Of a DNA stretch of 64,000 nt, positions 20,069-30,741 are shown piece by piece. The notes below the pieces were generated by a model. It was not told where the DNA came from. It did no database searches and saw only the letters and a list, made by a program, of their open reading frames with translations. The stretch's first letter is position 1; each line of letters opens with the position of its first letter. This stretch comes from Rana temporaria (taxonomy: Eukaryota > Chordata > Amphibia > Anura > Ranidae), in assembly GCF_905171775.1 (NCBI RefSeq), contig NC_053491.1:297134799-297198798 (forward strand), written 5' to 3'. The translations under genes and the position numbers were made by a program.

Positions 20069-21719
20069 CCACTTGACCAATGGGCACTTAAACCCACTTA
20101 ATAACCAGACCAATTTTCAGCTTTCGGTGCGCTCACATTTTGAATGACAATTACTCAGTCATACAACACTGTAACCAAATACATTTTTTGTCCTTTTTTC
20201 CACACAAATAGAGCTTTCTTTTGGTGGTATTTGATCACCTCTGCGGTTTTAATTTTTTGCGCTATAAATGAAAAAAAACGAAAAATTTTCTTCATTTCTA
20301 TTATAACATTTTACAAAAAAGTCATTTTTCTTCATAAATTTGGCCAACAATTTATACTTATACATATCTTTGGTAAAAAAAAAAAAAAAAAAAAAGTGGA
20401 TATTATTTAGTCTGGGTGAAAGTTATAGGGCCTACAAGCTATGGTGCCAATTACTGAAAATGTATCAATTTGATCATACCTGATGTACTGACAGCCTCTC
20501 TCATTTCTTGAGACCCTAACAAGCCAGTAAAGTACAAATACCCCCCAAATGACCCATTTTTGGAAAGTAGATAGGCGGCACTGGTGGGCACAGGCGGCAC
20601 TGGTGTGGCACTGCAGTGGCGCAGGTGGAACTGATGGGCAAAGGTGGCACTGGTGTGGCTCTGATGGCACTGGTGGGCACAGGCGGCACTGATGGGCACA
20701 TGCAGCACTGATGGGCACTGGTGGCACAGATGGCAAAGATGTGGCACTATTGGGCACTTACAGTTTGTCTCTAATTGCTCTCCTCTCACGCTGGATCGAT
20801 GTGAGGAAAGGAGAGCGATAAACTCAAAATGTCCCTGTTTGTTTACATTTGTGATCGCGCCATCATTGAACGTAGTAAAGAGCCGTGTTCATTGGCCCTT
20901 TACCGCGATCCTTGTTGCTGCAGGTCCCGTGCACCCGGCGAGCACAGATGATTGCGTGTGTGCGCCGGAGGGGGCGCACGGAAAAGATTCTCTGGGAGGA
21001 CGTCCTTCCAGAGTTAAGGAACCATCTTGTAGCCGTAATTTGGCTATAGTAGAAAATAGATGGAATACCCGCGCTTAGGATAAGATGTGGGAAATGGTAT
21101 AAGTTATAAATAAGACTGCAGCCCCCCCCTCTATTGTATCCCCAAGAGGATACAAATAAAATTGAATAAATTGGGGTGTGGGGGTAGTGGTGCTGGCTGT
21201 GCTATAGCCGATGGCTAGAGGGAAATGGAGACACACGGCAATATATATGCAGAAATGCACACTAATACCACCAGAGGTGGCGTCCACCAGCCTGGAAATA
21301 TAATATAATGCTAAGCACAGCTAAGCAAATATAAAATAAAAGGCAGCATCTAAACCAAAGTATGTGTGACTATGTGGTGAGTCACTGAAGTGCAAAACTA
21401 TTGCTAGTTAGGACCAAACATGCTGAAGTGAATAAAGTTAAATAGTGCATAAGGGTGAAATGGATGCAAATAGACCCAGCCTAGGACAAAAGCACAAAAT
21501 ACATTGAACTAGAAATCCACTAGCAACATACAAACGTGAGATAAAGTGCTCTGATGCCCGTAGCTAATTATATAAATATAAATAGGGATATGCACACAAT
21601 TGTGCAAAAAACATCAACATATATCACCAAAAAAGTAAAAAATCCTGTGGTAACAAGAGTTGGATAGATATGCCCAACTGTGTAATAAAAAGTGTGGCTA
21701 TGGGGTGGTGATTAAGTGG
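20069..21719. mobile_element. TTAA-flanked non-autonomous element (piggyBac-like) inside a minisatellite
   Basis: Begins CCACTTGACC and ends ATTAAGTGG with TTAA on both sides (20065-20068 and 21720-21723). The surrounding 31-bp minisatellite resumes after it, so the empty site can be seen. TTAA duplication is typical of piggyBac. No transposase is inside. It contains a GGCACTGGTGGGCACAGGC repeat cluster (20570-20760) and about 700 bases of unassigned sequence (20950-21700). Confidence 0.8.
20570..20760. repeat. Short GGCACTG-GTGGGCACA repeat cluster
   Basis: Roughly 10-25 base imperfect direct repeats. Cys/His/Pro-rich minus-strand frames here come from the repeat, not from a gene. Confidence 0.8.
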
Positions 21720-21744
21720 TTAAAGAAACACTGTGATGGGAACA

Positions 21745-22040
21745 CCTGTGAAGGCCGAGCACCTTCATGATCTCTCTGACCGAGACACTCAGATTGGTCT
21801 GTAACTGTGCCACTGACTGATCCATCTTCCTAATCTTCTCCTCCGGAAGAAAGATCTTCCTCTCCAAAAAGGCGATTACGTAGCCTAAGTGGACTACTTC
21901 CTGAGAAGTAACAAGATGAGACTTGCCTTTGTTGGTAAGCCATCCCAGAGAGCGCAGGAAATCCTGTGCTATTTGGAGATCTATTTCCAACTGTTGATAA
22001 GGAGATCATCTAGATAAGGAGTAAGAGTGATGGCCCTCAT
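21745..22040 (-). pseudogene. DIRS C reverse transcriptase, second half
   Basis: Minus strand, 22035 down: a block reading LTPYLDDLLI near 22000-22030 with the active-site Asp pair, then AQDFLRSLGWLTNKGKSHLV and HLGYVIAFLERKIFLPEE. The order matches RT motifs V to VII of DIRS. A frame change falls after YLDD. It continues from the block ending at 24020 once the inserted repeats are removed. Confidence 0.75.
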
Positions 22041-22195
22041 CCATCAAGGAGATAGACAGTAGAACAATTTGTTTGTTTTTGTTTCGTTTTAGTTTTTTTT
22101 TTAGTTTTTCGGGTCACTTGTTATGATCGCAATTCGTAATTTCAAAAATAAGAAAGAAAATGCTGAAATTTTAAAGAATAACTAACCAATAATAC

Positions 22196-22429
22196 TTAAA
22201 GTGGAAGTAAACCTATCGATCTAACAGTTTTAAAAAGCAGTTACATTTCCGGCATGTCGGGATTGCTAACTGTCACATTGGTTGTGCTCTCAACCAAACT
22301 GTCAAACCATCCAATGGCTAGTGCCCTAACTGATCACATGTGCAGCATCTTGGCAGTTGAAGATTAAACATAGGCCAAGATGGCAGCTTCCTTGCCTGAA
22401 AATGATAGGTGGGTTTACTTACACTTTAA
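22196..22429. mobile_element. MITE with TTAAAGTGGAAGTAAACC ends
   Basis: Left end TTAAAGTGGAAGTAAACCT and right end AGGTGGGTTTACTTACACTTTAA are inverted repeats of about 20 bases. 234 bases, no coding. The target duplication is unclear. Confidence 0.75.
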
Positions 22430-22617
22430 CTATTAACAATAGGTATTTGAATTTCCTTTAACCACTAGCCGACCAGCCGCCGCAGTTATACAGTGGCAGG
22501 TCGGCTAGGCTGCGCAAGATCACGTAGCTATATGTCATCTCGCGATTCAGCCAATAGGGGCGCGTGCTCACCGCCGGAGGCGCGCGTGACCCCCGCTCGC
22601 CCCTGGTCCCGACGCGC

Positions 22618-22858
22618 GTGGTTTTGGCACTGTGAGCAGGTGCCAGGTCGTGCTGAAAAATGAAATCTTCATCTCCATAAAGCTTTTCAGCAGATGGAAG
22701 CATGAAGTGCTCCAAAATCTCCTGATGGGCAGAGTGAATACAGCTAGCTATCAGGAGATTTTGGAGCACTTCATGCTTCCATCTGCTGAAAAGCTTTATG
22801 GAGATGAAGATTTCATTTTTCAGCACGACCTGGCACCTGCTCACAGTGCCAAAACCAC
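22618..22858. repeat. Perfect 109-bp inverted repeat with a 23-base loop
   Basis: Left arm 22618-22726 and right arm 22750-22858 are exact reverse complements along all 109 bases by my base-by-base comparison. The loop is 22727-22749. A transcript across it would fold into a long uninterrupted duplex. Confidence 0.95.
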
Positions 22859-23120
22859 TGGTAAATGGTTTACTGACTATGGTATTACTGTGCTCAATTG
22901 GCCTGCCAACTCTCCTGACCTGAACCCCATAGAGAATCTGTGGGATATTGGGAAGAGAAAGTTGAGAGACGCAAGACCCAACACTCTGGATGAGCTTAAG
23001 GCTGCTACCGAAGCATCCTGGGCCTCCATAACACCTCATCAGTGCCACAGGCTGATTGCCTCCATGCCACGCCGCATTGAAGCAGTCATTTCTGCAAAAG
23101 GATTCCCGACCAAGTATTGA
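22750..23120 (+). pseudogene. Tc1 transposase C-terminal part
   Basis: Reads EILEHFMLPSAEKLYGDEDF, then FQHDLAPAHSAKTT (second catalytic Asp) and NSPDLNPIENLW (catalytic Glu, DD34E spacing), ending at the stop at 23118-23120. This is a different Tc1 lineage from the one at 9794. The N-terminal DNA-binding half is absent. Confidence 0.85.
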
Positions 23121-24019
23121 GTGCATAACTGAACATAATTATTTGAAGGTTGACTTTTTTTTTATTAAAAACACTTTTCTTTTATTGGTCGGATGAAATG
23201 TGCTAATTTTTTGAGATAGGAATTTTGGGTTTTCATGAGCTGTATGCCAAAATCATCAATATTAAAACAATAAAAGGCTTGAACTACTTCAGTTGTGTGT
23301 AATGAATCTAAAATATATGAAAGTCTACTGTTTATCAGTACATTACAGAAAATAATGAACTTTATCACAATATGCTAATTTTTTGAGAACCACCTGTATA
23401 AACGGAAGGAAATGGAAGGAAACGACCATGAGGTCACGTGATCGTCTTGAAACGGCAGGGACCCCAGTGGCATTTTTATAGTAATCAATTATAGCACTGA
23501 TCGCTATAAAAATGCCAATGGTCCCAAAAATGTGTCAAAAGTGTCCGAAGTGTCCGCCATAAGGTCGCAGTACCGATAAAAATCGATGATCGCCGCCATT
23601 GCTAGTAAAAAAAAATAAAAAAATGCCATAAAACTATGCCCTATTTTGTAGACGCTATAACTTTTGCGCAAACCAATCAATAAAGGCTTATTGCTTTTTT
23701 TTATGAAAAATATGTAGAAGAATACGTATCGGCCTAAACTGAGGAAAAAAAATAATTTTTTTATATATTTTTGGGGATATTTATTACAGCAAAAAGTAAA
23801 AAATATTTTTTTTTTTCAAAATTGTTGCTCTATTTTTGTTTATAGCGCAAAAAATAAAAACCGCAGAGGTGATCAAATACTACCAAAAGAAAGCTCTATT
23901 TGTGGGAAACAAAACGACTCAAGTTTTGTTTGGGAGCCATGTCGCACGACCGCGCAATTGTCAGTTAAAGCGACGCAGTGCCGAATCGCAAAAATTGGCC
24001 CGGTCATTGACCAGCAATA

Positions 24020-24310
24020 TGGACCCTGACCGCCAATCTGAGATACCTGTGGAAATCCGTAAGTACCGGAATGTGGAGGTACGCATTTCTCACATAGATT
24101 ATCGCCATAAAGCAGCCCGGAAACAGCATACTCGCCACCAAAAATATAGACTCCATCCTGAAATGTTTGTATCTCAGGGATCTGTTGAGTGGACGAAGAT
24201 TCAGGATCAGGCGAAACTTGCCCAGTGGCTTCTTCACTACAAATACATGGTTATAAAATCCTTGACCCTGCTCGCTTTGGGGTACCTTCTTGAGAACCCG
24301 CTGGTCCAAC
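24020..24310 (-). pseudogene. DIRS C reverse transcriptase, first half
   Basis: Minus strand: SEQGQGFYNHVFVVKKP, KFRLILNLRPLNRSL and MAIIYVRNAYLHIPV. The last block is RT motif A; the usual SIDLRDAYLH reads IIYVRNAYLH, so the catalytic Asp after SI is Tyr or lost. It ends at HRYLRLAVR, where the inserted repeat begins. Confidence 0.8.
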
Positions 24311-26900
24311 CGATCTAACAGGAGACAAAGGCACCTCTGCTTTCTCCTGAGGCAAAGAGGTCACCAGGAGTTTGGAAGGGGGACTTGAGCTAACTCCAAT
24401 CTGTGGTCATTCCTTATTTTTTCTAGGATGTATGGACTCAAGGTCACAGAAGCCCACTGTGGAAGAAAGGACCCCAATTTTCCCCAACTGGGACACAGGA
24501 GTCATTGGGTCTTTGCGGGGGCTTGAGGATTGAATAGCATGCCCCCTTTTCCCTGACCTTTATGTCTCAACCAGTGCTTCTTGGAATGGCTATCTCTGTC
24601 CTGCTGACCCTGCTGCTTGTAGGCAGGAAAAATGTTTCCAGTACCTCCAACCCCTTGAGATTGCTTTTTTCCTACCCTGGGTGCTTCCTGTAGAACTAGT
24701 CAGAACAAATGATGTCTTGAAAAAGAAACTGCAAAGCCTTAGCTTGGATACGGAATCCTCGGTCCATGTTTTCAACCAGACGGTTCTTCTTGGCAGAAGA
24801 CCTGGCTGCTATCTTAACTAGCTCCACAAAAGCATCAGTCAAAAAAAGGCAATGGAAAGGATTTCAAAATCTGCTGCCTGGACGTGTTGGCAGAGATATG
24901 CGTTTGTAGCTGCGTTAGCCAGTAGTCCAGGTTCCTGGCTATACAGATAGCCGCTGGCTTTAAACTGATGGAAGTGGCATCCCATGCACATCACAGTAAA
25001 ACTTCCCCTCTTTTATCCATGGGGTCCCATGTCATCGAAGGCTAAATCAATTTTCTTAAAACCTTCACAAGCGGGGCATGCAGTTTTGGAATCGTATTCC
25101 ACGGTTGAGCCCCATCTTCCTCAAAAGGAAACCTTTTCTTAACGTGGATGTAAACCCAAAATTGATTAAGATTCATATCTGTTAAAGCAGAGGATGTCAT
25201 TTTATCTGTGCCCAGTCTTGCCACAAAGAGTTAATCCAGCTCTGAGCAATCCCCTTATCTTTTTTCAGTAAGATAAAAAGGGACATGGATAAATAGGTGT
25301 CTTATCCTTATCTCATGCAGGAGTGTGAGAGGCATTCTGTGTAATTTACAACCCCCTTCTTTCTTCTCCGGCTCTCCCTGGATTGGCTGTGCCACACCTC
25401 AGTATGATTTGGCATGCTGAAGTCACATGGTGACTTTTCTGGGTTTTGACTGGATGTTAGTGATCATGGGGAATAATCCATGAGACCAGCAGAAGTTCAG
25501 TGTAAGAAATATTGATGTAGAGGTGGGCGGGCAGTCTACTGACATCATGCCTCTACCCACTGAGCCCTGGACAACAGACCCACCCACAGAATCTGGAGTA
25601 TTGCAGGGCTCCAAACAGCAAAAGGGGAGATTTGTAAGAAAACATGCAGGAGGCAGAATTGATGAGAGTGAGTTTACACCCTCTTTAAGGCTGCCCGAGA
25701 AGAAAAGTTTTCTTTCAGGGCCATCCCATTCAAATCTAATAGAATCCACCAAGGAACTATGTACAGGAAACACCCTGGCTCTTTTAGAATTTAACCCCTG
25801 GTACATTAGATCATGCTTGGATAACTGTTCCTTATCCCCTTTAATTTCTAGGGTGTCATAGATGGCCTTAAGGAGGTCATCCACCTCATCCAGCATCAGT
25901 CTATTCTCCTTCTTCCTCTATCCTTGAGTACACATGTGTAGAGTTATGTGATCTAGGGTCCTCTTCCCTGTCCTCGCCATCCCCTTCCTGGCTGGCATAT
26001 TGGGGGCTCTGGGTAGGCTTGTGAGGAGACCTTGTATCCTATCCATCAAGCTCTTGAAAGTAGATGCAATCTCATTTTTAACTGAAGAAAGAATTTTGTG
26101 ACATGCTGTCACTGGCTCATCCTTCACTAGGCTGACACACCCTGGGCAAAGTAGCTTCTCCCAAGTTGAGCCTAACTTTGCTGCATGAACAGCACACTTC
26201 CTCCTTGGCATCTGGGCCTGGTCTTGGGCATAACCTAAAAGCCAGGCAGAAAAACAAACCCCATTAGTACCAGGCTCCTGCCTACCAGACACCTCTGTGC
26301 TGGGCTGAGAAAGGAAAGGTGCCCACCCCATCACCTGTGGTTTCCAAAAAAAAAACACTCCAGGTACTGGGAAAAGGCACCCCAGGGTCAGCAAGTGGGA
26401 CCCACCCCATGATTACCTGAGAGGCACCGGTGCCAGAGGACCCAGAGTCCACTGCCTGTGAAGCTGCAGTGCCCTCCATGGTGTCCTGCAGTGCTCCGCC
26501 ACAGCCTCTCCCAGGTCTCCAGTCGGCACCAGATGCCCACAGCATCTCACCACTGCGCCTGGAACCACCTTCTCAGGAACCGTGTGATGAGGTCGCTCTG
26601 CTGGAAGACTTCCCCTGCAGCTTTTAGAACAAGCCTGGAGTACAGACGACCCCAGAAGCCACACTCTTTCCCGCCTTGTGGTGATAGTACACAGGGCAAG
26701 CTGCATGGTGGGTGCTGCAACCCCCTCAGAAGGCCACCTCTCTCCCTGAGCACCGGCGGCGGTAGGAGGCGCAGCCCCGCTCTACCCAGAATTGAGGGAT
26801 CCCGCGGGCAGGATAAGGTTTTCCTGAGGAGCTACTACCCAGGACTGACCTGAAACATGGATCTCCCAAGGTCAGGTTCCTAAACATGCTTCCTTCCTGT
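24311..26900 (-). pseudogene. DIRS C gag region and 5' leader
   Basis: Minus strand, from the 5' side: a leader (26900-26230), then RRKCAVHAAKLG and LLCPGCVSLVKDEPV (26210-26110), a CxxC-type segment also seen as KRKCPSCRTKMG and ALCSACIAAL in DIRS A. LDEVDDLLKAIYDTLEIKGD (25895-25836) and FPFEEDGAQPWNTIPKLHAP (25135-25075) match the same gag blocks in DIRS A. Many stops lie between them. Function is inferred only from position and similarity. Confidence 0.65.
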
Positions 26901-27151
26901 CCGGCAGGAAACAAAAACTGAAGGAGGTTGCCTGAAGCACCACCTTTAAGGAATTGGGTGAATGTGGTTCCTGTGCCAGAGGGAGGAGCTCTATGTCTCA
27001 GAGGCTGTCCTGGAAGACAAGGGGTGAAAAAACGGTGTGCATTCTTTTAAGCCGACAGAAAATTACTAGTGCAAATGCATTTCTGGAAATTAGCATTTTA
27101 TGTACTTGATGAAAATGTTGTTAGCCAAAAAGGACTGGTAAGCTGAAAGTA

Positions 27152-27632
27152 TGATGCCGCGTACACACGGTCGTTTTTCGGCATGAAAAAAAAAAACTTT
27201 TTTCAAAAACGTCATTTAAAATCATCGTGTGTGGGCTTCACATCGTTTTTCGGCTACTGAAATTTTTTTAAAATGTCGTTTTTCGGGTTGTAAAAAATGA
27301 TCGTGTGTGGGCTAAAACGACGTTTTAAACCCGCAAATGCCCAGAAGCAAGTTATGAGACGGGAGCGCTCGTTCAGGTAAAACTACCATTCATAATGGAG
27401 TAAGCACATTCATCACACTGTAACAGACAAAAAAGCGTGAATCGTCTTTTACCAACAAGGAATCAGCTAAAAGCTGTTGTACGTCAGCGCGCTTTGTTCA
27501 TAATTTTTTTTAAAACGATGGTGTGTGGGCAACATTGTTTTTAATGATGAAGTTGGAAAAACGTTTTTTGGACATGCTGAAAAAAGGGTGTTTTTTTTCA
27601 TGCCGAAAAACGACCGTGTGTACGCCGCATCA
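27152..27632. mobile_element. MITE with TGATGCCGCGTACACACGG ends
   Basis: 481 bases with about 35-base inverted terminal repeats differing at one or a few positions (left TGATGCCGCGTACACACGGT, right ends CGTGTGTACGCCGCATCA). Non-coding. Its target duplication is not evident. A 71-bp relative lies at 18021-18091. Confidence 0.8.
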
Positions 27633-28555
27633 CATTTAGTTTTTGGGTATAGATATACTTTAACTTTGTAACAAAGTATTGGTAGCAAAACCCCCTACAG
27701 TGTTAACATGACCATAAACTCCTCAACCATGCACATACTAACAGACCAAGCCTTACTCTTTTATGGTCTTATTTTTGACCATGAACGCAGGGCTGGCTTT
27801 TACTCAATCTTAAATTGTACTGTAACTTCAGAAATTGGTTGTGCTCTGCTAAAGTACTGCTTTTTTCCCCCCAAGAATGGGTGTGACAAACACACTGCCC
27901 CTGTGATCAAGTAACTTGGAGAATCTTGAAGCAACTTGTGAAGTCTTAACTAGTCTCTTAATATCTCTGGCCTCACACTTCCTTTTGGCTTCAGCCAAAA
28001 ATCTATTCCCTACTCTAAGAGATATGGTACTTGTAACACAAATCTAGGCCAGCATCGTCTTATTAAGTAATGCATCCGTACAATAATCCTATTTAAAACA
28101 CACTATATCTCATCCAGCAAGCCAATGGTATTCAATAACACACTATAATTGTAAGCCTAAGTACTTAATTAGATTGGCTGAGCACATTATTGTAACACTG
28201 TGTTAAATGTTCTAGAAAAGGTGAAAGGGTCTAATCTAAAAAAAATATCATTAATGAATGCTTAAGTATTGCTCCTAGTGTAAGTTAAAGCAAATCATAA
28301 ATTAAATGCACAATTCTTTACTGAACAGAGCAGTTAAACTATTTATATCAGTCATTTGAGTAAACAATTTTATAGGCTAAATACATAAATGCATTAGGCC
28401 AAATGTGCACATACCCTATTCTACAGGTATCCTATTCCCCAGAAGATTACCTGCACTCTTATTTTAACGATTTACTACATGGCACTGGGTGGCAATAGAA
28501 AAAAATGGCAAAAAAATATAACTATGTGTCACCCCACTTTGCATTAAGCCTCCTT
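27633..28555. other. No feature found
   Basis: AT-rich sequence without a recognisable frame, repeat end or RNA gene. The short plus-strand ORF near 27708 has no domain that I recognise. Confidence 0.4.
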
Positions 28556-28955
28556 TAGACCCCTTTCACACTGAAGCGTTTTTACAGCGTTTTAGTGTTA
28601 AAATAGCGCTATTTAAACAATCATAAAATGCTCTCCATGAATCTCAATGGACCCTTTCACACTGAGTCCTGCAAGCAGCATCTTTGGAGCAGCTTTTGGG
28701 CACTGAAAAAAACGCTCCAAAAACGCCCCTCTATTGAAATGAAGTGAAAGCGCTGTAAAAACACCTTACCCTTTCACACTGAGGCACTGCAAAAACACCC
28801 TAAAATGTTAGGGTCTTAGCGGTGCTTTACCAGCGTTTTTCAGGTGCTGGCAGTGTGAAAGGGCTCTGAAAGCACTCGGGCTTTCACATTGGGATTGCAG
28901 ATGAGGCTTCGCTCGAATAACGCTCGAAAAACGCCCCAGTGTGAAAGCGGCCTCA
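28556..28955. mobile_element. MITE with CCTTTCACACTG ends
   Basis: Left CCCTTTCACACTGAAGCG and right end CCCCAGTGTGAAAGCGG form inverted repeats; internal phrases such as CCTTTCACACTGAG recur. No coding. hAT-like appearance, but I could not define an 8-base duplication. Confidence 0.65.
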
Positions 28956-29826
28956 AGACTACCAACTTAACGTCCCTACATATATTCTGAGGAGATGCAA
29001 AGTCACAAAGATCCCGTAACCTAAAATGTATTAAAAGCTGCACTGTAGTGACTGGTGGGCATACAAAGTATGAGGTCAGTGGGCAGAGCTGTTTTTTATA
29101 CAATTTCCTTCTAAGCAAGCTGCAAAGCAAACTAGCTAGATGTGAGGAAATTGCCCCAGTGTTCTATGCAACTATCTGTATGTAACACATTTATTTCATG
29201 TTATTCACATGTATGATCGCTAAACTGTTTCTGAGCACAGAATTATTGCAGACCATGGAGCAATCACAATATAGATGCAGGGGATTACTGTGGTCTAAGT
29301 TGGCAGAGGTAGTGATGTAAGCATACTCTGTCCTAGCACAAAGTGAGTGCATACCAGCAGTGGAGTGGAAAAGGGGGCTTTGTATGCATTGTAGAAGGCA
29401 ATAGAGCCTAGTGTGGGTGCATCCTATGTCACCTAGGTTTCTCATCTACACCTAATGAGTTGACTATGGGTTATTTAGACAGGCTAGAAAAGAGAAAAGA
29501 AAGGAGGGTACACCGACCTAGTGCGATACCGTATTAAAGGGTTTTATTAAATGTATTAAAACAATGGTTATACTCACATGATTAGTTGTATAACACACTT
29601 TGAAAAATAGTGCAGCTGGTACACAGCAACGGCAGAAGAACACAGTGACAACATGGATCAAGTGGTATCTGACCGGTGGTATGGCTGACGCGTTTCAGGG
29701 GCGTACCCCTTTCCTCAGAGCCTTGGTGATCTACAGATGCCTCTGGGTGTCAGAATCTTGCTATGCCTCATGGGACTTTTAGTTCTGCAACAGCTGGAGG
29801 TCCACTAATTGCATATACCTGAACTA
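28956..29826. other. Unassigned, with a repeat-like block at 29460-29810
   Basis: 28956-29460 has nothing I can name. 29460-29810 includes a GACGCGTTTCAGGGGCGTAC block followed by CCTCAG, a type of phrase common in amphibian interspersed repeats as I remember them, but I cannot assign a class. Confidence 0.35.
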
Positions 29827-30741
29827 GATGGTCAAAAGTTTGTGAACACCTGACTCCCACTATATATGAGCTTGTTGGATATTTTAGTTCAAAACCATGG
29901 GCGTAGATATACAATTGGCCCACCATGTATAGCAGAAACAGCTTTCATTCTTCTGTAAAGGCTTTACACAAGTTTTCAGAGTGTGTCTATGGCAATTTGT
30001 AGCAACTCAGCCAAGAGTATTTTCCAGATTGAATACTGATATTGTCGCAATATGTGTTTCAATTTATCCCAAATGTGTTTAGTAGGCTTGAGGTCAGGGC
30101 TTTATGAAAGCTTTTTTTAGTTCCTCCAGAATACCAGAAAAGGTGGTGTTGTGTACAGGAACACAATTCATGCTGGAACAGAAAAAGGCCTCCCCAAAAC
30201 TTTTCCACAAGGTTGAAAGTGCATTAAATTAACCAAGTATTCTGTAGCATTAATGGTACTCCAACTTAAACCACTTAAAGAAATAGTTCACCTTTACTAA
30301 AAAAAAAAACTGTCTATGCAGGTAAGTGATGTCTGTTTTGACCAAAGTTGTATAATGTCCTTTCTACAAGTGTAGGCCATTTACATACCCCACAAAGCCA
30401 GACTGGAAAACTCCTAGGATGTTGCTAAGGGATGCCTAGCTGTTACTGGTTACTGATCATCTTCACCATCACAGGAAAGAGCTCTTTCTCAGACTCAAAC
30501 CCTCTCAATTTAGGAGCTTGCTCCTATGATGAAGGTGAACAGTAAGAGCTAGGCATCTCTTAGCAATGTCCTAGGAGTTTTCCAGTCAAACTTCATGAGC
30601 TATGTAAATGGCCTACATTTATATCTGCAGGCCCCCCTTACTTGCATAGAAACTCCAACTCAATAATTTGGTGTGGTAGCCACATACTTTTTGCCATAAA
30701 GTGGGTGGCATGGTCAGGTGTCAAGAAATCTTTGGCCATTT
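29827..30741 (-). mobile_element. Tc1/mariner-like remnant split by a fold-back MITE
   Basis: Left TGGTCAAAAGTTTGTGAACACCTGA and right TCAGGTGTCAAGAAATCTTTGGCCA are inverted repeats of a Tc1-like element. Between them is decayed reverse-oriented transposase sequence (for example AACACAATTCATGCTGGAAC near 30160). No frame is open. An unrelated fold-back sequence occupies about 30290-30640. Confidence 0.6.
30364..30622. repeat. Fold-back MITE arms, about 90 bp each
   Basis: 30364-30454 and 30533-30622 are inverted copies with mismatches (shared GTAGGCCATTTACATA, ACTGGAAAACTCCTAGGA, GATGCCTAGCT). The middle also pairs partly (CTTCACCATC with GATGAAGGTG). It lies inside the Tc1-like remnant. Confidence 0.75.

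Larger units (their letters stand above)
22618..23396 (+). mobile_element. Rearranged Tc1 copy starting with a 109-bp hairpin
   Basis: The right end is a Tc1 terminus (CTAATTTTTTGAGAACCACC, ending at 23396 before TA at 23397-23398). The left part is not the other terminus. It is an inverted duplicate of transposase codons. So the copy lacks its 5' half and its left repeat. Confidence 0.8.
22462..24018. repeat. TTAA-type element, truncated, split by a Tc1
   Basis: Starts TTAA at 22458-22461 then CCACTAGCCGACC. The 3' part (23600-24018) has the module with AACCGCAGAGGTGATCAAAT, the inverse of the start of the element at 20069. It stops at CAATATGG without the AAGTGG-TTAA end. Tc1 sequence occupies 22618-23396. 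Confidence 0.6.
21745..27020 (-). mobile_element. DIRS-type retrotransposon fossil (DIRS C)
   Basis: Pieces of a DIRS element on the minus strand: the 5' terminus with GCTGTCCTGGAAGAC near 27003-27017 (as in the termini of DIRS A), a gag leader and zinc-binding segment (26200-26900), gag (24320-26200), the first RT half (24020-24310) and the second RT half (21745-22040). The RT is split by about 2 kb of inserted repeats (22045-24018). The RNase H, recombinase and right end are missing. Stops and frame changes are frequent. Confidence 0.75.

Noticed and set aside
22458..23126. 222-codon minus-strand frame
   Set aside because: Antisense of the Tc1 fragment and hairpin. The sense strand carries the DDE motifs.
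23836..24318. 160-codon plus-strand frame
   Set aside because: It spans the end of a TTAA-type repeat and the antisense of DIRS C RT; no own domain.
26413..26914. Minus-strand frames of 60-100 codons
   Set aside because: They lie in the DIRS C leader, have no recognisable domain and are not matched in DIRS A or B.
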